Notes under the pieces: generated by a model | What the model was told of the DNA's origin: nothing | Seen by the model: the letters and a program-made list of their open reading frames with translations, nothing else | The model's database searches: none | NCBI GenBank assembly: GCA_036388675.1 | Contig: DASVRI010000045.1 | Span: 124,001-188,000, forward strand | DNA length: 64,000 nucleotides | Direction: 5' to 3' | From: DASVUS01 sp036388675 | GTDB lineage: Bacteria; Armatimonadota; Abditibacteriia; Abditibacteriales; Abditibacteriaceae | Translations under genes and position numbers: made by a program | Shown: piece after piece, positions 35,336 through 44,164 of the stretch | How positions within the stretch are numbered: position 1 is the stretch's first letter | How the letters are laid out: each line of letters begins with the position of its first letter

Positions 35336-36036
35336 GTGTAAACCGACCGCGTGTAAGTCGAATGAGTGTAAGTCGAATAAGATTAAGCCGATCAAGTGCG
35401 CGAAGTCTGCACAAAGTTACAAAACGCACTCACACGCTTGAAATCTATGAGTCTGGAAATAGCTCTGTCCGGAGCGAAACACCCTACTGCCGGCGCATCC
35501 AACCGGAGACTCAGCAAAAGCAGCGTGTCCGTGAGAAGTTGCACGACAAACTCCTGTCACTCAACGTGCCACAGTTCGAGATGTACATGGCTCACCTGCT
35601 TCAGGCTCTTGGCTATGAAGAAGTTCATGTCATGCGTCGAATAATGCCACAGCGCCGCTCACATAAAGGCCGCAACAGTCACGGTGGTTTCGATCTCAGT
35701 GCTCAATCCTCTTCCTTTTCGCCAATACTCACCCTCGTTCAAGTCAAGCAATACCGGCGACCCGTTTCACGACGGTTTGTCGATGAGCTGCGTGGCGCCA
35801 TGACCCGCCAGGGGGCGCAGCAAGGACTGCTCATCACGACATCAACCTTTCCCGCCAGCGCTCAAATGTCGGCTCAGGAAAGTGATCTATTGCCTATTTG
35901 TTTGATAGATGGCGAACGTCTACTCGATCTGCTATTTCGTTATGAACTGGGTGTGAAGTGCAAGCGTGGCAAATCCGGGCTGCTGTGGTACATCAACCCC
36001 GCCTTCTTCCGCAGCTTACTGCCACGGACTTCATGA
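35332..36036 (+). CDS. Mrr-type restriction endonuclease
   Basis: A 234-residue protein with an Mrr_cat/PD-(D/E)xK nuclease domain at about 65-205. The helix LNVPQFEMYMAHLLQALGYEEV carries the first acidic residue (E83), GGFDL gives D121, and LVQVKQY gives the Q137-x-K139 pair. RFVDELRGAMTRQGAQQGLLITTS is the conserved C-terminal half. Mrr enzymes cut modified or foreign DNA (type IV restriction). The first 30 residues are odd: MSVNRPRVSRMSVSRIRLSR repeats itself, matching a short tandem repeat in the DNA (35329-35395), so the true start may be further in. It is translationally coupled to the XRE gene. The stand-alone nuclease sits about 10 kb from a DNA base modification island. Confidence 0.8.
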   Translation: MSVNRPRVSRMSVSRIRLSRSSARSLHKVTKRTHTLEIYESGNSSVRSETPYCRRIQPETQQKQRVREKLHDKLLSLNVPQFEMYMAHLLQALGYEEVHVMRRIMPQRRSHKGRNSHGGFDLSAQSSSFSPILTLVQVKQYRRPVSRRFVDELRGAMTRQGAQQGLLITTSTFPASAQMSAQESDLLPICLIDGERLLDLLFRYELGVKCKRGKSGLLWYINPAFFRSLLPRTS

Positions 36037-36189
36037 AAATTCGCCTCAAGCTGTGCCGACACTTCACAAGCGACGTTTTTAGGCGTAGTACGCAAGTGAC
36101 GATCCAAAAATCCTCGAACCCATTAACCCATAATGCACCAACCCTTACTAATAAGCACTGACAAAAGGTTTGGATGTGAAAGGAGTCGT

Positions 36190-36732
36190 ATGATGGGACG
36201 AACCCATGCTCTTATTGGCATCAGTAGTTTATGGCTGCTCGCTGCCATTCCTCACACGCTGACACCTGACACCCTCGCACCGCTTGTGGCGTGCGCCGCA
36301 CTGGGCGCGTTAATACCGGACTTGGACGCCCGCCATGCTCTGGCCACACACTTGAGCATCGCGCGTATCCAGCCGCTTGCTCCAATTGCCGTTATCCTCT
36401 CGCGTGACTGGGGACATCGTGGTGCCACGCACTCGCTAATTGGATTGTCAGTCTTCGCTGCATTGATGCTCCCTCTGGCATTTCTATGGCATTGGGCAGC
36501 TTGGGCCACCCTCCTACTTGGCTACGTCAGCCACTTAGCGGCTGATGCCTGCACCAAAAGCGGCATCCCACTTCTTTATCCAGGCCGTAAACGTTATCAT
36601 ATGCTGCCAAAAAATTGGCGCTTTACGACTGCCTCGCTGGCCGAAGACGCTTTAGTGCCTATCATCGCTTTAGCAATATTGTTTCTGTTGTTCTCACTAA
36701 TGAGGCAAATACAGTCACCAATCCTCTTTTGA
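36190..36732 (+). CDS. YdjM-like membrane-bound metal-dependent hydrolase
   Basis: A 180-residue DUF457/YdjM-type inner-membrane protein starting at the ATG at 36190, with AAGGAG at the right distance; the frame further up to 36133 is not needed. The family's residues are visible: GRTHALIGISSLW at the N-terminus, ALIPDLDARHA (PD-D metal site), DWGHRGATHSLIG (HRG-TH motif), and GYVSHLAADACTKSGIPLLYP. Four to five membrane helices are predicted. YdjM in Escherichia coli is a LexA-controlled protein of unknown substrate. It follows the Mrr gene by 153 nt on the same strand. Confidence 0.83.
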   Translation: MMGRTHALIGISSLWLLAAIPHTLTPDTLAPLVACAALGALIPDLDARHALATHLSIARIQPLAPIAVILSRDWGHRGATHSLIGLSVFAALMLPLAFLWHWAAWATLLLGYVSHLAADACTKSGIPLLYPGRKRYHMLPKNWRFTTASLAEDALVPIIALAILFLLFSLMRQIQSPILF

Positions 36733-36967
36733 GTCTTCCCGTAACGCCAAAAGCCGCGTCCCATAAGGAGATCGCGGCCTTCCACGGCTTCCGCATCCGC
36801 AAGCGGGTCAGCAGCGCCGAGACAGTGCTCCGCGACTTACGCTGCCGCACCTTCAGACCAAATCAGCTCCTTCAGCATAAGGGAGATTTATCACCTCGCA
36901 AATAGGGTTGCCTAAACGCTCCTTCGAGTTACTTGTGTTTTTTTTTCATCTTCATTTCTAAATTTCT

Positions 36968-37831
36968 ATGCCTATGGCCTCACATCAATCACTGGAACAG
37001 GAATCACAGCCCGCGCTTTCTATCGTTCTGGAGCGGCTGGACATGACACCGGACGGCCACTTCCGCCCCGGTGCCTTTATCAAGCTGACCAAAGCCTTTC
37101 GCACCTCGGGACTGCTGGCGGCCCTTGCACCTGAAGAACTCAAAAGCTTCTTCACACTGCTGTCGTTCCTGACACCCAACGGCGACTGTTCGCCGACGCT
37201 TATGCAACTGGCATCTGCCATGCGCGTGTCGCAAAGCAAGGCACGCAGCCGGATGCAGCGTCTGACTCAGGTGCGCTTTGAGCAGGAACCGCTCGTCCTA
37301 GCCATCACCCACGGCAACGGCCAGGAAGCCTACGCCCTCAAGAGCAAGTTCATACCGGTCATTGAACAGCCTCCAATAGGACAACAGAAGCCTGCACCTC
37401 TGAAAGCCACACCACGAGAGCAAGTCATCGAGTACTCGCGCCGGCGCTACGCCCGAACACGCGAAGAAGTCGAACGGGAGATTGCACAGCTCAATGGCTG
37501 GGAACTGCCAGAGGAAAGCCAAGTCTCGAACCAACAGGGAGTAGACCCACAGGGGACACCCCTACAGGAACCAAATGAAGAAGCTGAATCATCCCAGCAA
37601 AGGAAAGCGCCTTTACCTGCCAACGAGCAGCCATACTTCAAAGATTTGCGGCGGCGACTTCAAAACGCGGGTGTGGCTCCCGACCAGATCGAATACTTGC
37701 TCACCCACTTTGAGACCGAGCGCATTGAAAAGCAGTTGAACTGGCTGCCCTTTCGCCATGCACGCAACCCATCCGCTTATCTGGCGGCAGCTATTATTGG
37801 AGACTACGAAGAGCCCATATACCGGCGCTAG
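36968..37831 (+). CDS. Replication-type DNA-binding protein
   Basis: A 287-residue protein. Residues 15-115 hold a winged-helix-like N-terminal domain (RPGAFIKLTKAFRTSGLLAAL, then FFTLLSFLTPNGDCSPTLMQL, ASAMRVSQSKARSRMQRLTQ) of the kind seen in plasmid and phage replication proteins. A long polar Gln/Pro/Glu-rich linker (160-215) leads to a C-terminal module at 220-285, DQIEYLLTHFETERIEKQLNWL...NPSAYLAAAI, that recalls the end of phage replisome organisers, where an NP..(Y/F)L motif contacts the helicase. A role in starting plasmid replication is inferred. It lies 57 nt before another replication-type gene. Confidence 0.6.
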   Translation: MPMASHQSLEQESQPALSIVLERLDMTPDGHFRPGAFIKLTKAFRTSGLLAALAPEELKSFFTLLSFLTPNGDCSPTLMQLASAMRVSQSKARSRMQRLTQVRFEQEPLVLAITHGNGQEAYALKSKFIPVIEQPPIGQQKPAPLKATPREQVIEYSRRRYARTREEVEREIAQLNGWELPEESQVSNQQGVDPQGTPLQEPNEEAESSQQRKAPLPANEQPYFKDLRRRLQNAGVAPDQIEYLLTHFETERIEKQLNWLPFRHARNPSAYLAAAIIGDYEEPIYRR

Positions 37832-37887
37832 CCATATCGGGTAAGGCTTTCCTATAACTTCCACAAGCACTTCTAAATTCTAAGCGC

Positions 37888-38943
37888 ATGAAGCAGATGC
37901 AACGCCCTATAACGCTGCAACACTCTCCCCCAACGGCAGTCATTTTTCCTGCCAACTCAACGATAAATACCTCAACGGTGAACAGCGCGATAAATACCAC
38001 GCCGTTTCCCAATTACTTGCTGAATGATCTCATGCCCGCTCTCAAAGACACCGAGTGGCGTTTGCTCTGTGTCATCGTTCGCCAAACTCTCGGTTGGAAA
38101 GATAAGGCTACAGGAAATCGAAAAACAAGCGACTGGATCACGCGAGCGCAGTTGATGAAAAAGACGGGCCGGAACAGCGAAGCCTTGAGCAAAGCCCTGG
38201 ATTCTCTCATTAAGCAGTGTCTTGTTGATGTCCGGGACAAAGCAGGAAAACCGCTCCTTACACCGCAGCAACGCCGCCAGGCTCGCGGGCGCATCTACTA
38301 TGCCCTGCACCCGCTTCTGTTCCAGCACATGAGGACATCAGAAGCGGGTGCAGTAGGCACGAGTCCGGCCGATGCCAGTGCAGCAGGTAAAAGGCCTGAT
38401 AATGCAGGACATGTAAAAAGCGAACTTGCGGACGAACTAGACGCCAAGGAAAGCACTTCATCGTGTTCGGTTTTCAAAAGAGAAGATCGCAAAAGCGAAC
38501 ACCCACTGGCTGCAAAAGCGAACAGGACAAAAGAAACTGATACAAAAGAAATTGGAATAAAAGAAACCGCGACAACAAGCCTCTTTCCACAAAGTGATGT
38601 GGGTGCGGTTAAGACAAACGGCGAGGTTGCGCTAGGCTACTTACTGAGCCAAGAACAACTCTTTGACATACGAGATATGGCGGCACTTCCCCCAGCGATG
38701 GAGGGATTCATTAAGATTTACTGCCAGGCATACGCGCGGCATTTTCCCAATGCCACACCACCCGCCGTTTTTAACTCAGCCCTGGCGCGCTTACACAATT
38801 TGCAGCAACGCCATACTGAAACCGAGATGACAAAACTGCTCGATCTGTTTTTCTCGTGCGAGTTAGCGCACATCGCACGTCAGCAGTATTCGCTCGAAGC
38901 TTTCGTCCATAACATCAACATTCTAAAAGAGACCTGCTTATGA
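37888..38943 (+). CDS. Phage O-like replication protein
   Basis: A 351-residue protein. Residues 30-140 match the N-terminal fold of phage replication protein O and related organisers: PNYLLNDLMPALKDTEWRLLC, IVRQTLGWKDKATG, DWITRAQLMKKTGRN and SKALDSLIKQCLV form the winged helix that binds origin DNA. The middle is a flexible, Lys/Ser/Ala-rich linker (165-255). The C-terminal 90 residues are helical (FIKIYCQAYARHFPNATPP, SALARLHNLQQRH). It probably initiates replication of the plasmid or phage-like element together with the preceding gene, whose layout is similar. Confidence 0.7.
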   Translation: MKQMQRPITLQHSPPTAVIFPANSTINTSTVNSAINTTPFPNYLLNDLMPALKDTEWRLLCVIVRQTLGWKDKATGNRKTSDWITRAQLMKKTGRNSEALSKALDSLIKQCLVDVRDKAGKPLLTPQQRRQARGRIYYALHPLLFQHMRTSEAGAVGTSPADASAAGKRPDNAGHVKSELADELDAKESTSSCSVFKREDRKSEHPLAAKANRTKETDTKEIGIKETATTSLFPQSDVGAVKTNGEVALGYLLSQEQLFDIRDMAALPPAMEGFIKIYCQAYARHFPNATPPAVFNSALARLHNLQQRHTETEMTKLLDLFFSCELAHIARQQYSLEAFVHNINILKETCL

Positions 38944-39001
38944 GATCTAAGCGTTGATAGACCTTGTGAGTACCCTGCCTCACCCGAATTGTGCTTGGCG
39001 C

Positions 39002-39307
39002 TCAATGCGTTTGATGCGCTTTGCGTTGGGCCCAGCGTTTCTTCTGTGCCTTTGCAATAGTGGCTTTCTGTTCTTCGTTCATCGGCTTGCCTTGTGGACG
39101 ACCTACACGAGCCTGTGGCTGCCAGGCCTTAAGCGCACTTCGGTCGACACCGATGCGACCCAGAACACGCACACCCTGAAGCCGGCCATCAGCCAGTGCA
39201 TTGTAAATTGCTGTCCTGGACACGCCTTTGATCTTGGCTGCCTGCGCCGGAGTAACAATATCAGAATCTATAGTATCGTGGGGCATAATGTCTTGATTCG
39301 CTTTCAT
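39002..39307 (-). CDS. Excisionase-like HTH protein
   Basis: A 101-residue protein with an HTH_17/MerR-type start: DIVTPAQAAKIKGVSRTAIYNALADGR, then LQGVRVLGRIGVDRSALKAWQ, the usual wing. A basic tail follows (KKRWAQRKAH). Excisionases of this type bend DNA and steer the direction of tyrosine recombinases. It is divergent from the integrase at 39446 with 138 nt between them, where a strong promoter overlaps a perfect inverted repeat, so it is a good candidate for both regulator and directionality factor. Confidence 0.72.
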   Translation of the reverse strand: MKANQDIMPHDTIDSDIVTPAQAAKIKGVSRTAIYNALADGRLQGVRVLGRIGVDRSALKAWQPQARVGRPQGKPMNEEQKATIAKAQKKRWAQRKAHQTH

Positions 39308-39388
39308 GAACTATCATAAAGGGTGAAACAGAATTTCAGTAGAGGCTAACCCTATTAGGCCTTATCATAGCATATGTTTACTTAATGC

Positions 39389-39417
39389 TTGACAACATTA
39401 TACATTAAGTATAATGT
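39389..39417 (+). promoter_or_regulatory. Integrase promoter with palindromic operator
   Basis: TTGACA (39389-39394) and TATAAT (39410-39415) are consensus-perfect but separated by 15 nt. A perfect 9-bp inverted repeat, ACATTATAC (39395-39403) and GTATAATGT (39409-39417) around ATTAA, fills the spacer and the -10. A repressor bound there would block the integrase gene; the short spacer also suggests that activation needs DNA twisting, as with MerR-type regulators. Confidence 0.7.
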
Positions 39418-39445
39418 AGGGGCGAATCACCACTAATGATCCCCT

Positions 39446-40660
39446 ATGAATGCGAGTCCCATATCTCAAACTACAACAATACCAGGGCACTTCAATGGTT
39501 CTGCCGGCACTTCTATCGCTCCACTGACCACCTTTCAAAATCCTTGGCAAGCAGGAGTCAGTCCACAATCGATTAATCACTATCATCAAGCGTCATGTTG
39601 TCAAGCCTTACACTATCCAGTGTCAGAAGTTCGCGTTGTCTCTTCAGGAGTTCCGGTTGTCGAACTGAACACCCTGATGGAGCACTATCTCTCTGATTGC
39701 GAACTGCGACTCTATTCACCGTGCACCATCGAAACACGCCGCGTGTTCCTGCGCAATCTGATCTGGTTCTTGCAGGCGCGCGGCCATACGGAGTGCGGTG
39801 CACGCGAACTGCGCGCGTTCTTCCACTACCTGATGCATGGACATGAGGAACAGGGCGGACGTTTTGGCAATAGACAACTTACGCGCCCTGTGCGCCCCAT
39901 TACGGTTAAGGACTACTACCTGTGCCTGCGTTCACTTTTCACTTGGCTGGTTGCTCAAGGTGTTCTCCAAGAGACACCATTTACCGCGATACCAAAGCCG
40001 CAGGTGCAACAAGAAACGAAAACCCCGCTCTCGCCAGCGCAGATCGAATCCCTATTTTATGCTGGACAGACCAGCTCAGAACCGAAGAGGAACGTCGCCA
40101 TTCTCTCTCTCCTGCTCGATACGGGATGCCGTGCCAGCGAACTGGTCTCAATCAAGTGCAGCGACATTGATCTGACCAATGGCTGCTGCCAGGTGCTTGG
40201 TAAAGGCAACAAATACCGCACGGTCTACTTTGGAAAGAGAACAGCAGAAGCACTCTGGGAGTATCTTCAACAATACAGAGGCTCTACCGGGGGCGGTAAC
40301 AATTTTGAGAGTGTGGCGCCTGAGGATGTAATTCTCTCACGTGACAATATGCTTGAAAATATACCGCTCTTTTCAAGTGCAAAAACCCATGAGCCGCTGA
40401 CCCTGCCCGGTTTGCAACAGCTCATGAAGCGTCTAAAGAAGAAGTGCGGCATCCGGGCTTCCTGCTCACCCCATGCTTTTCGTCGTTCCTTTGCGGTGCA
40501 GACACTCAAGAACGGTGCCCACATATTCAGTGTCCAAGCCATGCTGGGGCATACGGATCTGAAGATGACCCGGACCTACTGTGCACTGGCACAAACGGAT
40601 GTCGAGGCACAGCATCGGCTTTACAGTCCATTGGATAGGATGCCTCTCACTACGGGGTAA
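39446..40660 (+). CDS. Tyrosine recombinase/integrase
   Basis: A 404-residue XerC/D-type recombinase with the full catalytic set: R229 in TGCRASELVS, a Lys in LGKGNKYRTV (253 or 256), H343 and R346 in SPHAFRRSF, H369 in LGHTDLKMT, and the nucleophile Y378. The SAM-like core-binding domain spans about 72-180. The first 65 residues are an unstructured extension. It should integrate or resolve the element. A related but broken integrase lies at 44324, adjacent to a tRNA fragment. The stop codon lies inside a tandem 14-bp repeat. Confidence 0.9.
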   Translation: MNASPISQTTTIPGHFNGSAGTSIAPLTTFQNPWQAGVSPQSINHYHQASCCQALHYPVSEVRVVSSGVPVVELNTLMEHYLSDCELRLYSPCTIETRRVFLRNLIWFLQARGHTECGARELRAFFHYLMHGHEEQGGRFGNRQLTRPVRPITVKDYYLCLRSLFTWLVAQGVLQETPFTAIPKPQVQQETKTPLSPAQIESLFYAGQTSSEPKRNVAILSLLLDTGCRASELVSIKCSDIDLTNGCCQVLGKGNKYRTVYFGKRTAEALWEYLQQYRGSTGGGNNFESVAPEDVILSRDNMLENIPLFSSAKTHEPLTLPGLQQLMKRLKKKCGIRASCSPHAFRRSFAVQTLKNGAHIFSVQAMLGHTDLKMTRTYCALAQTDVEAQHRLYSPLDRMPLTTG

Positions 40661-40694
40661 AAGCCTCGGGGTAGGAGCCTCGGAGTAGAAGCCT
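40653..40694. repeat. Three tandem 14-bp repeats at the end of the integrase
   Basis: CGGGGTAAAAGCCT (40653-40666), CGGGGTAGGAGCCT (40667-40680) and CGGAGTAGAAGCCT (40681-40694) follow each other without gaps. The first overlaps the integrase stop codon. The remaining 190 nt up to 40886 show nothing further. Possible arm-type binding sites for the recombinase or a simple tandem expansion. Confidence 0.75.
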
Positions 40695-40886
40695 TCCTGT
40701 GTAGATTCCTGATGGAGCCACGACCTTATAGTCCTACCGACTTGTTATCCCATTGAGATGCTGGCGACATACGGCTTTTGTCCTGGCATGCCGGCACACC
40801 CGAGTGCCCATTGTCCATAACATGCCTACAATAGCTCCAACAGGGCGACAATAGCCGCTAGTGAGTCTGAGCGTTCCCGTAGTCTT

Positions 40887-41450
40887 TTACAATCCTAACC
40901 GCTGCTCTTGCTCTATGATGATCTCTACGAGCCGCCTTGCATTATATTCACGATCTGTTCTTGATTCGATCTCACTTGGGCCATTTAAACCCCGAATAAT
41001 TCTCTCAACTATTCTTGCAGTTTTTTCTGCTGGATCTGCACCAATTGCTTCTGCTGCTGCCTCTATATTGCGTGTCTGCTTTTCTTCATCGCGGAGTTGC
41101 TCCTCCGCTTTTTGTATCTTCTTCCTGTCTTCCCGTCGTGCATCAACCAAATCTTTGCTGAACGCTCCGTCTCCCAAGTTTAATCTATCATTTCCGAACA
41201 ACGAGTATTTCCCTCGTGGCGAACTGTTCGCGGAGCCTGCGTTTGAGGAGCTTGAAGAAGGGTTGCCAAACTGTAAATCGGGAATCAAACGCGGGCCACC
41301 AGTTGCTGGGGCTCTGGTAGGAATAGGATCTGGCTGCACAGGCGTTACCTGTATGATGTCAGGTTCTTTTTCGGGTCGGTCAGGTTTGGGGTCTTTCCCT
41401 CCGTAAGAGGGAACCCGCTCGCCATTGTCACCGAGAATGTATTTGTTCAT
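40887..41450 (-). CDS. Unrecognised protein with Pro-rich N-terminus and coiled coil
   Basis: A 187-residue protein. Residues 10-95 are disordered and rich in Pro, Asp, Gly and Ser (GGKDPKPDRPEKEPD, GNPSSSSSNAGSANSS). Residues 110-185 are helical and charged (LVDARREDRKKIQKAEEQLR, then TARIVERIIRGLNGPSEIES, then RRLVEIIIEQEQRLGL). No signal peptide or membrane segment is seen. It lies 28 nt downstream of the 528-residue gene on the same strand and is probably its partner. I do not recognise the family. Confidence 0.6.
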   Translation of the reverse strand: MNKYILGDNGERVPSYGGKDPKPDRPEKEPDIIQVTPVQPDPIPTRAPATGGPRLIPDLQFGNPSSSSSNAGSANSSPRGKYSLFGNDRLNLGDGAFSKDLVDARREDRKKIQKAEEQLRDEEKQTRNIEAAAEAIGADPAEKTARIVERIIRGLNGPSEIESRTDREYNARRLVEIIIEQEQRLGL

Positions 41451-41478
41451 GGTTATAGAACTTGTAACGTTAAACCAT

Positions 41479-43065
41479 TCAGTTCACACCCAGTATGAGG
41501 CGTAAATAAAGAACCAAACCTGTAATGTTCGCTGCATCACGCTCAAAAACTCCTGCTCCGTAAGTTCCAAGTTCATCCACCGTAATTTTCCATTCGCCAA
41601 ACGGTGAATCGTAAGCAAGTTCTGGCCCTGCTGCTTCCATGAAAGAACCGTCTGGTTTTACCATGCCAACCGAGCGTAAAAAAATGTCACGAACAGGCTC
41701 GCCCACTCTTACTTGGGTTCCGTCTGGCTTACGAAGCGGTTGCCCCTCTTCATTTTCGAGATAATAAAAATTGGGTTGTCTATTGATACGAATTCTGAAA
41801 CGCCGGGTCTGCTCAACTTCATTCTCGAGATTATCCTCTGGGCAAAGGTAACCCACCCCAACACCGATCAGTCGGTGAGAATATGTATTCAGATGACCTA
41901 AAATACTGTCTATAGGCATAGTGAAACGGATTTCGCCCTTGCCTTTCCCGTTTTCTAAGTTTTCGCGTGTTGCCTTCACGAGTGCAGGTGAAGCATCGTA
42001 TTCAAGTGCCGGATTCGCAAGGATTTCAGCAGGTTTGTAAAATCGCTGCCCTTCAAAATTCAGCAATTTTACTGCAATGGCGCTTTCGCCTCGGTAACTT
42101 GCGATATTTGTGGGTAGTTTGCCGCCGATTATAACTGGGATGACGACCTCTCGGTCTTGCAGGCTTAATAGGTCGACTTGTCGCATCGCTTTTCGAGTCC
42201 AACTGATAAGGTCATCAAAGTTGAACTCGTAGATGGGTTTGTTATCAGGCCCGCTCTTCTTTGACACAGGAAGTTTGTTATCAGCTTGAGCCAGCCATCC
42301 CGCCAAAGGGCCAGTGCTATGTGAGTAGGCCATGCCCAAGGTAGCAGCTATTAGACGCTCGTAGGCCTCATCCAAATCCTCCAGAAACAGCCGCAGTAGA
42401 CGTTCGTAACGATTAACATTGTTGAGGGCGCTGCCAAACATCTGCTGTTGCATTCGGAGGACGTTTTGAAACTCACGTTCAATTTCCAATGCGTCTCTGG
42501 AGAGTGATGTGCGCTTTTCCTCGATCTCGGTTACAGAGGCAATAAAAGTGCTATCCGCATCAGCCAGTTTTTGATTTCCCTGAGCCAGTGGTTCGGCACT
42601 TTCGCCAAAGGCTTGTGCCGCCTGATGATAATTCGTTGAACGAGCCGTGTTTGCTGCTGTTGTAGATTTGTCGAGGAGTAACTGCCGATTGTGCAGTAGC
42701 GCTTCTTTTAACACGAATGCGTAGGCGTCCTGAATAGCTTGCCCTGCTGCTATATCAGCCTCACGTCGGTAAGCCTCGCAACGGTTAAGCAATTTTGCCG
42801 CCTCGCTCAGCATCGCTTCATAGAGGCGAGGGGAATAGTTGGGCAAACGCCCTAAAAGGCGCTTTCTCACATCATAGACAACTTTTCCTGCCGCATGATC
42901 GAGCGTATCCGAGATGGGGCTAAGGTATACGGACAGTTGCTTGACAGTCTCGGGTTTGGGTGAGCCACCTTGAGGCCAGATCCTGCGGATAGTTTTATCA
43001 ATCCGTTCTAACATGGCAGTGTTCTCATACACGCCAACGGGAATTGGAGTCGAGGTAAAAGTCAT
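41479..43065 (-). CDS. Tc-toxin-subunit-A-related protein (tentative)
   Basis: A 528-residue soluble protein. Residues 60-270 are helical with coiled-coil character (EKRTSLSRDALEIEREFQN, NRYERLLRLFLEDLDEAYER). Residues 290-528 are beta-rich: VVIPVIIGGKLPTN, KGEIRFTMPIDSILGHL, and a final FGEWKITVDELGTYGAGVF...ITGLVLYLRLIL. The end pattern (a W-strand followed by a segment predicting ..LVLYLRL) recalls the C-terminal part of TcA toxin subunits and proteins named after them, which suggests an insecticidal or contact-toxin-type shell component. This is a weak, motif-level resemblance. The next gene is transcribed in the same direction. No secretion signal. Confidence 0.5.
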   Translation of the reverse strand: MTFTSTPIPVGVYENTAMLERIDKTIRRIWPQGGSPKPETVKQLSVYLSPISDTLDHAAGKVVYDVRKRLLGRLPNYSPRLYEAMLSEAAKLLNRCEAYRREADIAAGQAIQDAYAFVLKEALLHNRQLLLDKSTTAANTARSTNYHQAAQAFGESAEPLAQGNQKLADADSTFIASVTEIEEKRTSLSRDALEIEREFQNVLRMQQQMFGSALNNVNRYERLLRLFLEDLDEAYERLIAATLGMAYSHSTGPLAGWLAQADNKLPVSKKSGPDNKPIYEFNFDDLISWTRKAMRQVDLLSLQDREVVIPVIIGGKLPTNIASYRGESAIAVKLLNFEGQRFYKPAEILANPALEYDASPALVKATRENLENGKGKGEIRFTMPIDSILGHLNTYSHRLIGVGVGYLCPEDNLENEVEQTRRFRIRINRQPNFYYLENEEGQPLRKPDGTQVRVGEPVRDIFLRSVGMVKPDGSFMEAAGPELAYDSPFGEWKITVDELGTYGAGVFERDAANITGLVLYLRLILGVN

Positions 43066-43483
43066 AGTAGCATCCTTAATAAACGTGATGAAACTTTTCA
43101 GAGGTCACTGCAAAATCAACGGATGTAGCAAATGCAATGAAGCCGGGCGCAGCGCCATAACTATCAAGCTTACCCGCCGCCGAACTCGGACGAATGTCAG
43201 TCGCAGAGCAGGATTATTCAACTTGCTCGCCCATTGCAGAGGCTATGTGACACAGGGCAGTGCTCACCCGAGATGCTTACGAGCTCCTTTGTTCGTTCAG
43301 ATTCGACACTTTTCCTCCGCCTGACTCGCGTTGATCGACTAAACAAGCTGCGCAAGCACGACCTTCGCTGTCGTTGTGGCCTGAGTCCCGCCTGCCATGC
43401 CAGCACCCGATGTAGATTAATCGCACTGTCTAAAGCCAGGTAATGCAGCTCAGTTTTGTCCCTTCCTTTATAAAGCTCATGGC
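43066..43483. other. Gene-free stretch before the IS5 remnant
   Basis: Short open frames occur on both strands, but none has a recognisable domain or a ribosome binding site. The base composition is mixed, and the downstream end runs straight into a truncated IS5-type transposase, so part of this stretch is probably debris from earlier insertions. Confidence 0.4.
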
Positions 43484-43906
43484 GAGTATCCTTCGGGCGG
43501 TGCCGATGGCAAAGGTACTCCGCTCGGAATTTACATGAAGGCGGCGTCTACAGCCGAAGTCAAGTTGCTTGAACCCACGCTTGAACAACTTGACCAAGCA
43601 CAGTTGCAAGGTCAGCCCCAACGCCTGATTGCAGATAGGGACTATGGCAGCAACACGGTGCGGGAACAGTTGGTGGAGAGGGGTGTCGAGCCGATCAGCC
43701 CTGCCCGCAAGAACAACTGCCGTGCCACACATCAAGATGGGCGCAAGTTGCGGCGCTACAAGCATCGCTGGATCATAGAACGAACCGATGCTTGGCTACA
43801 GAACTTCCGCCGCTTGGTAGTGCGCTACGAACGTTCTGCCAAGGTGTTCACGGCTATGGTTCATCTGGCTTGCGCTCTCATCTGCCTCAATAGGGCTTTG
43901 GCATGA
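43484..43906 (+). pseudogene. IS5-family transposase remnant (C-terminal part)
   Basis: The frame encodes ADGKGTPLGIYMKAAS at its start, then LIADRDYGSNTVREQLVERG, ARKNNCRATHQDGRKLRRY, KHRWIIERTDAWLQNFRRL and a final hydrophobic stretch. These are the middle D (DRDYGS) and the E region (IERTDAW) of IS5-type DDE transposases. The N-terminal half with the first catalytic Asp region is missing and no terminal inverted repeats are clear, so this is a dead fragment. The related, more complete copy lies at 45164-45860. Confidence 0.8.
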
Positions 43907-44164
43907 CTTCTACGCTCACCCACCCTTACAGGCCATTCTCTTATTGCTGGGAAAGCAGCAGTGACGACGGTGTAGAACGCTACCAAGATTTTGTAATATG
44001 GCACTTGCGACGTTCACCATACTCGCACCATGTACAATGCTCGCATCACCTGATTCTTGTATACTTCTGTCCGTGCGGCAGTAGCTCTTACTGTCGCGAT
44101 TCAGGTCTGTCAAAGCAGGCAAAACCCCGCATAAATACTCGGCTTTTAGGCGATCCTCAATCGC

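Noticed and set aside
36753..36778. Hairpin GCCGCG/CGCGGC as a terminator after the YdjM-like gene
   Set aside because: The stem is six pairs with a 14-nt loop and no T run follows.
36615..36905. 96-residue plus-strand frame overlapping the end of the YdjM-like gene
   Set aside because: The start lies deep in a real gene in another frame and there is no ribosome binding site or domain.
38954..39319. Plus-strand open frame opposite the excisionase-like gene
   Set aside because: It is a shadow of the better-supported minus-strand HTH gene and lacks a recognisable domain.
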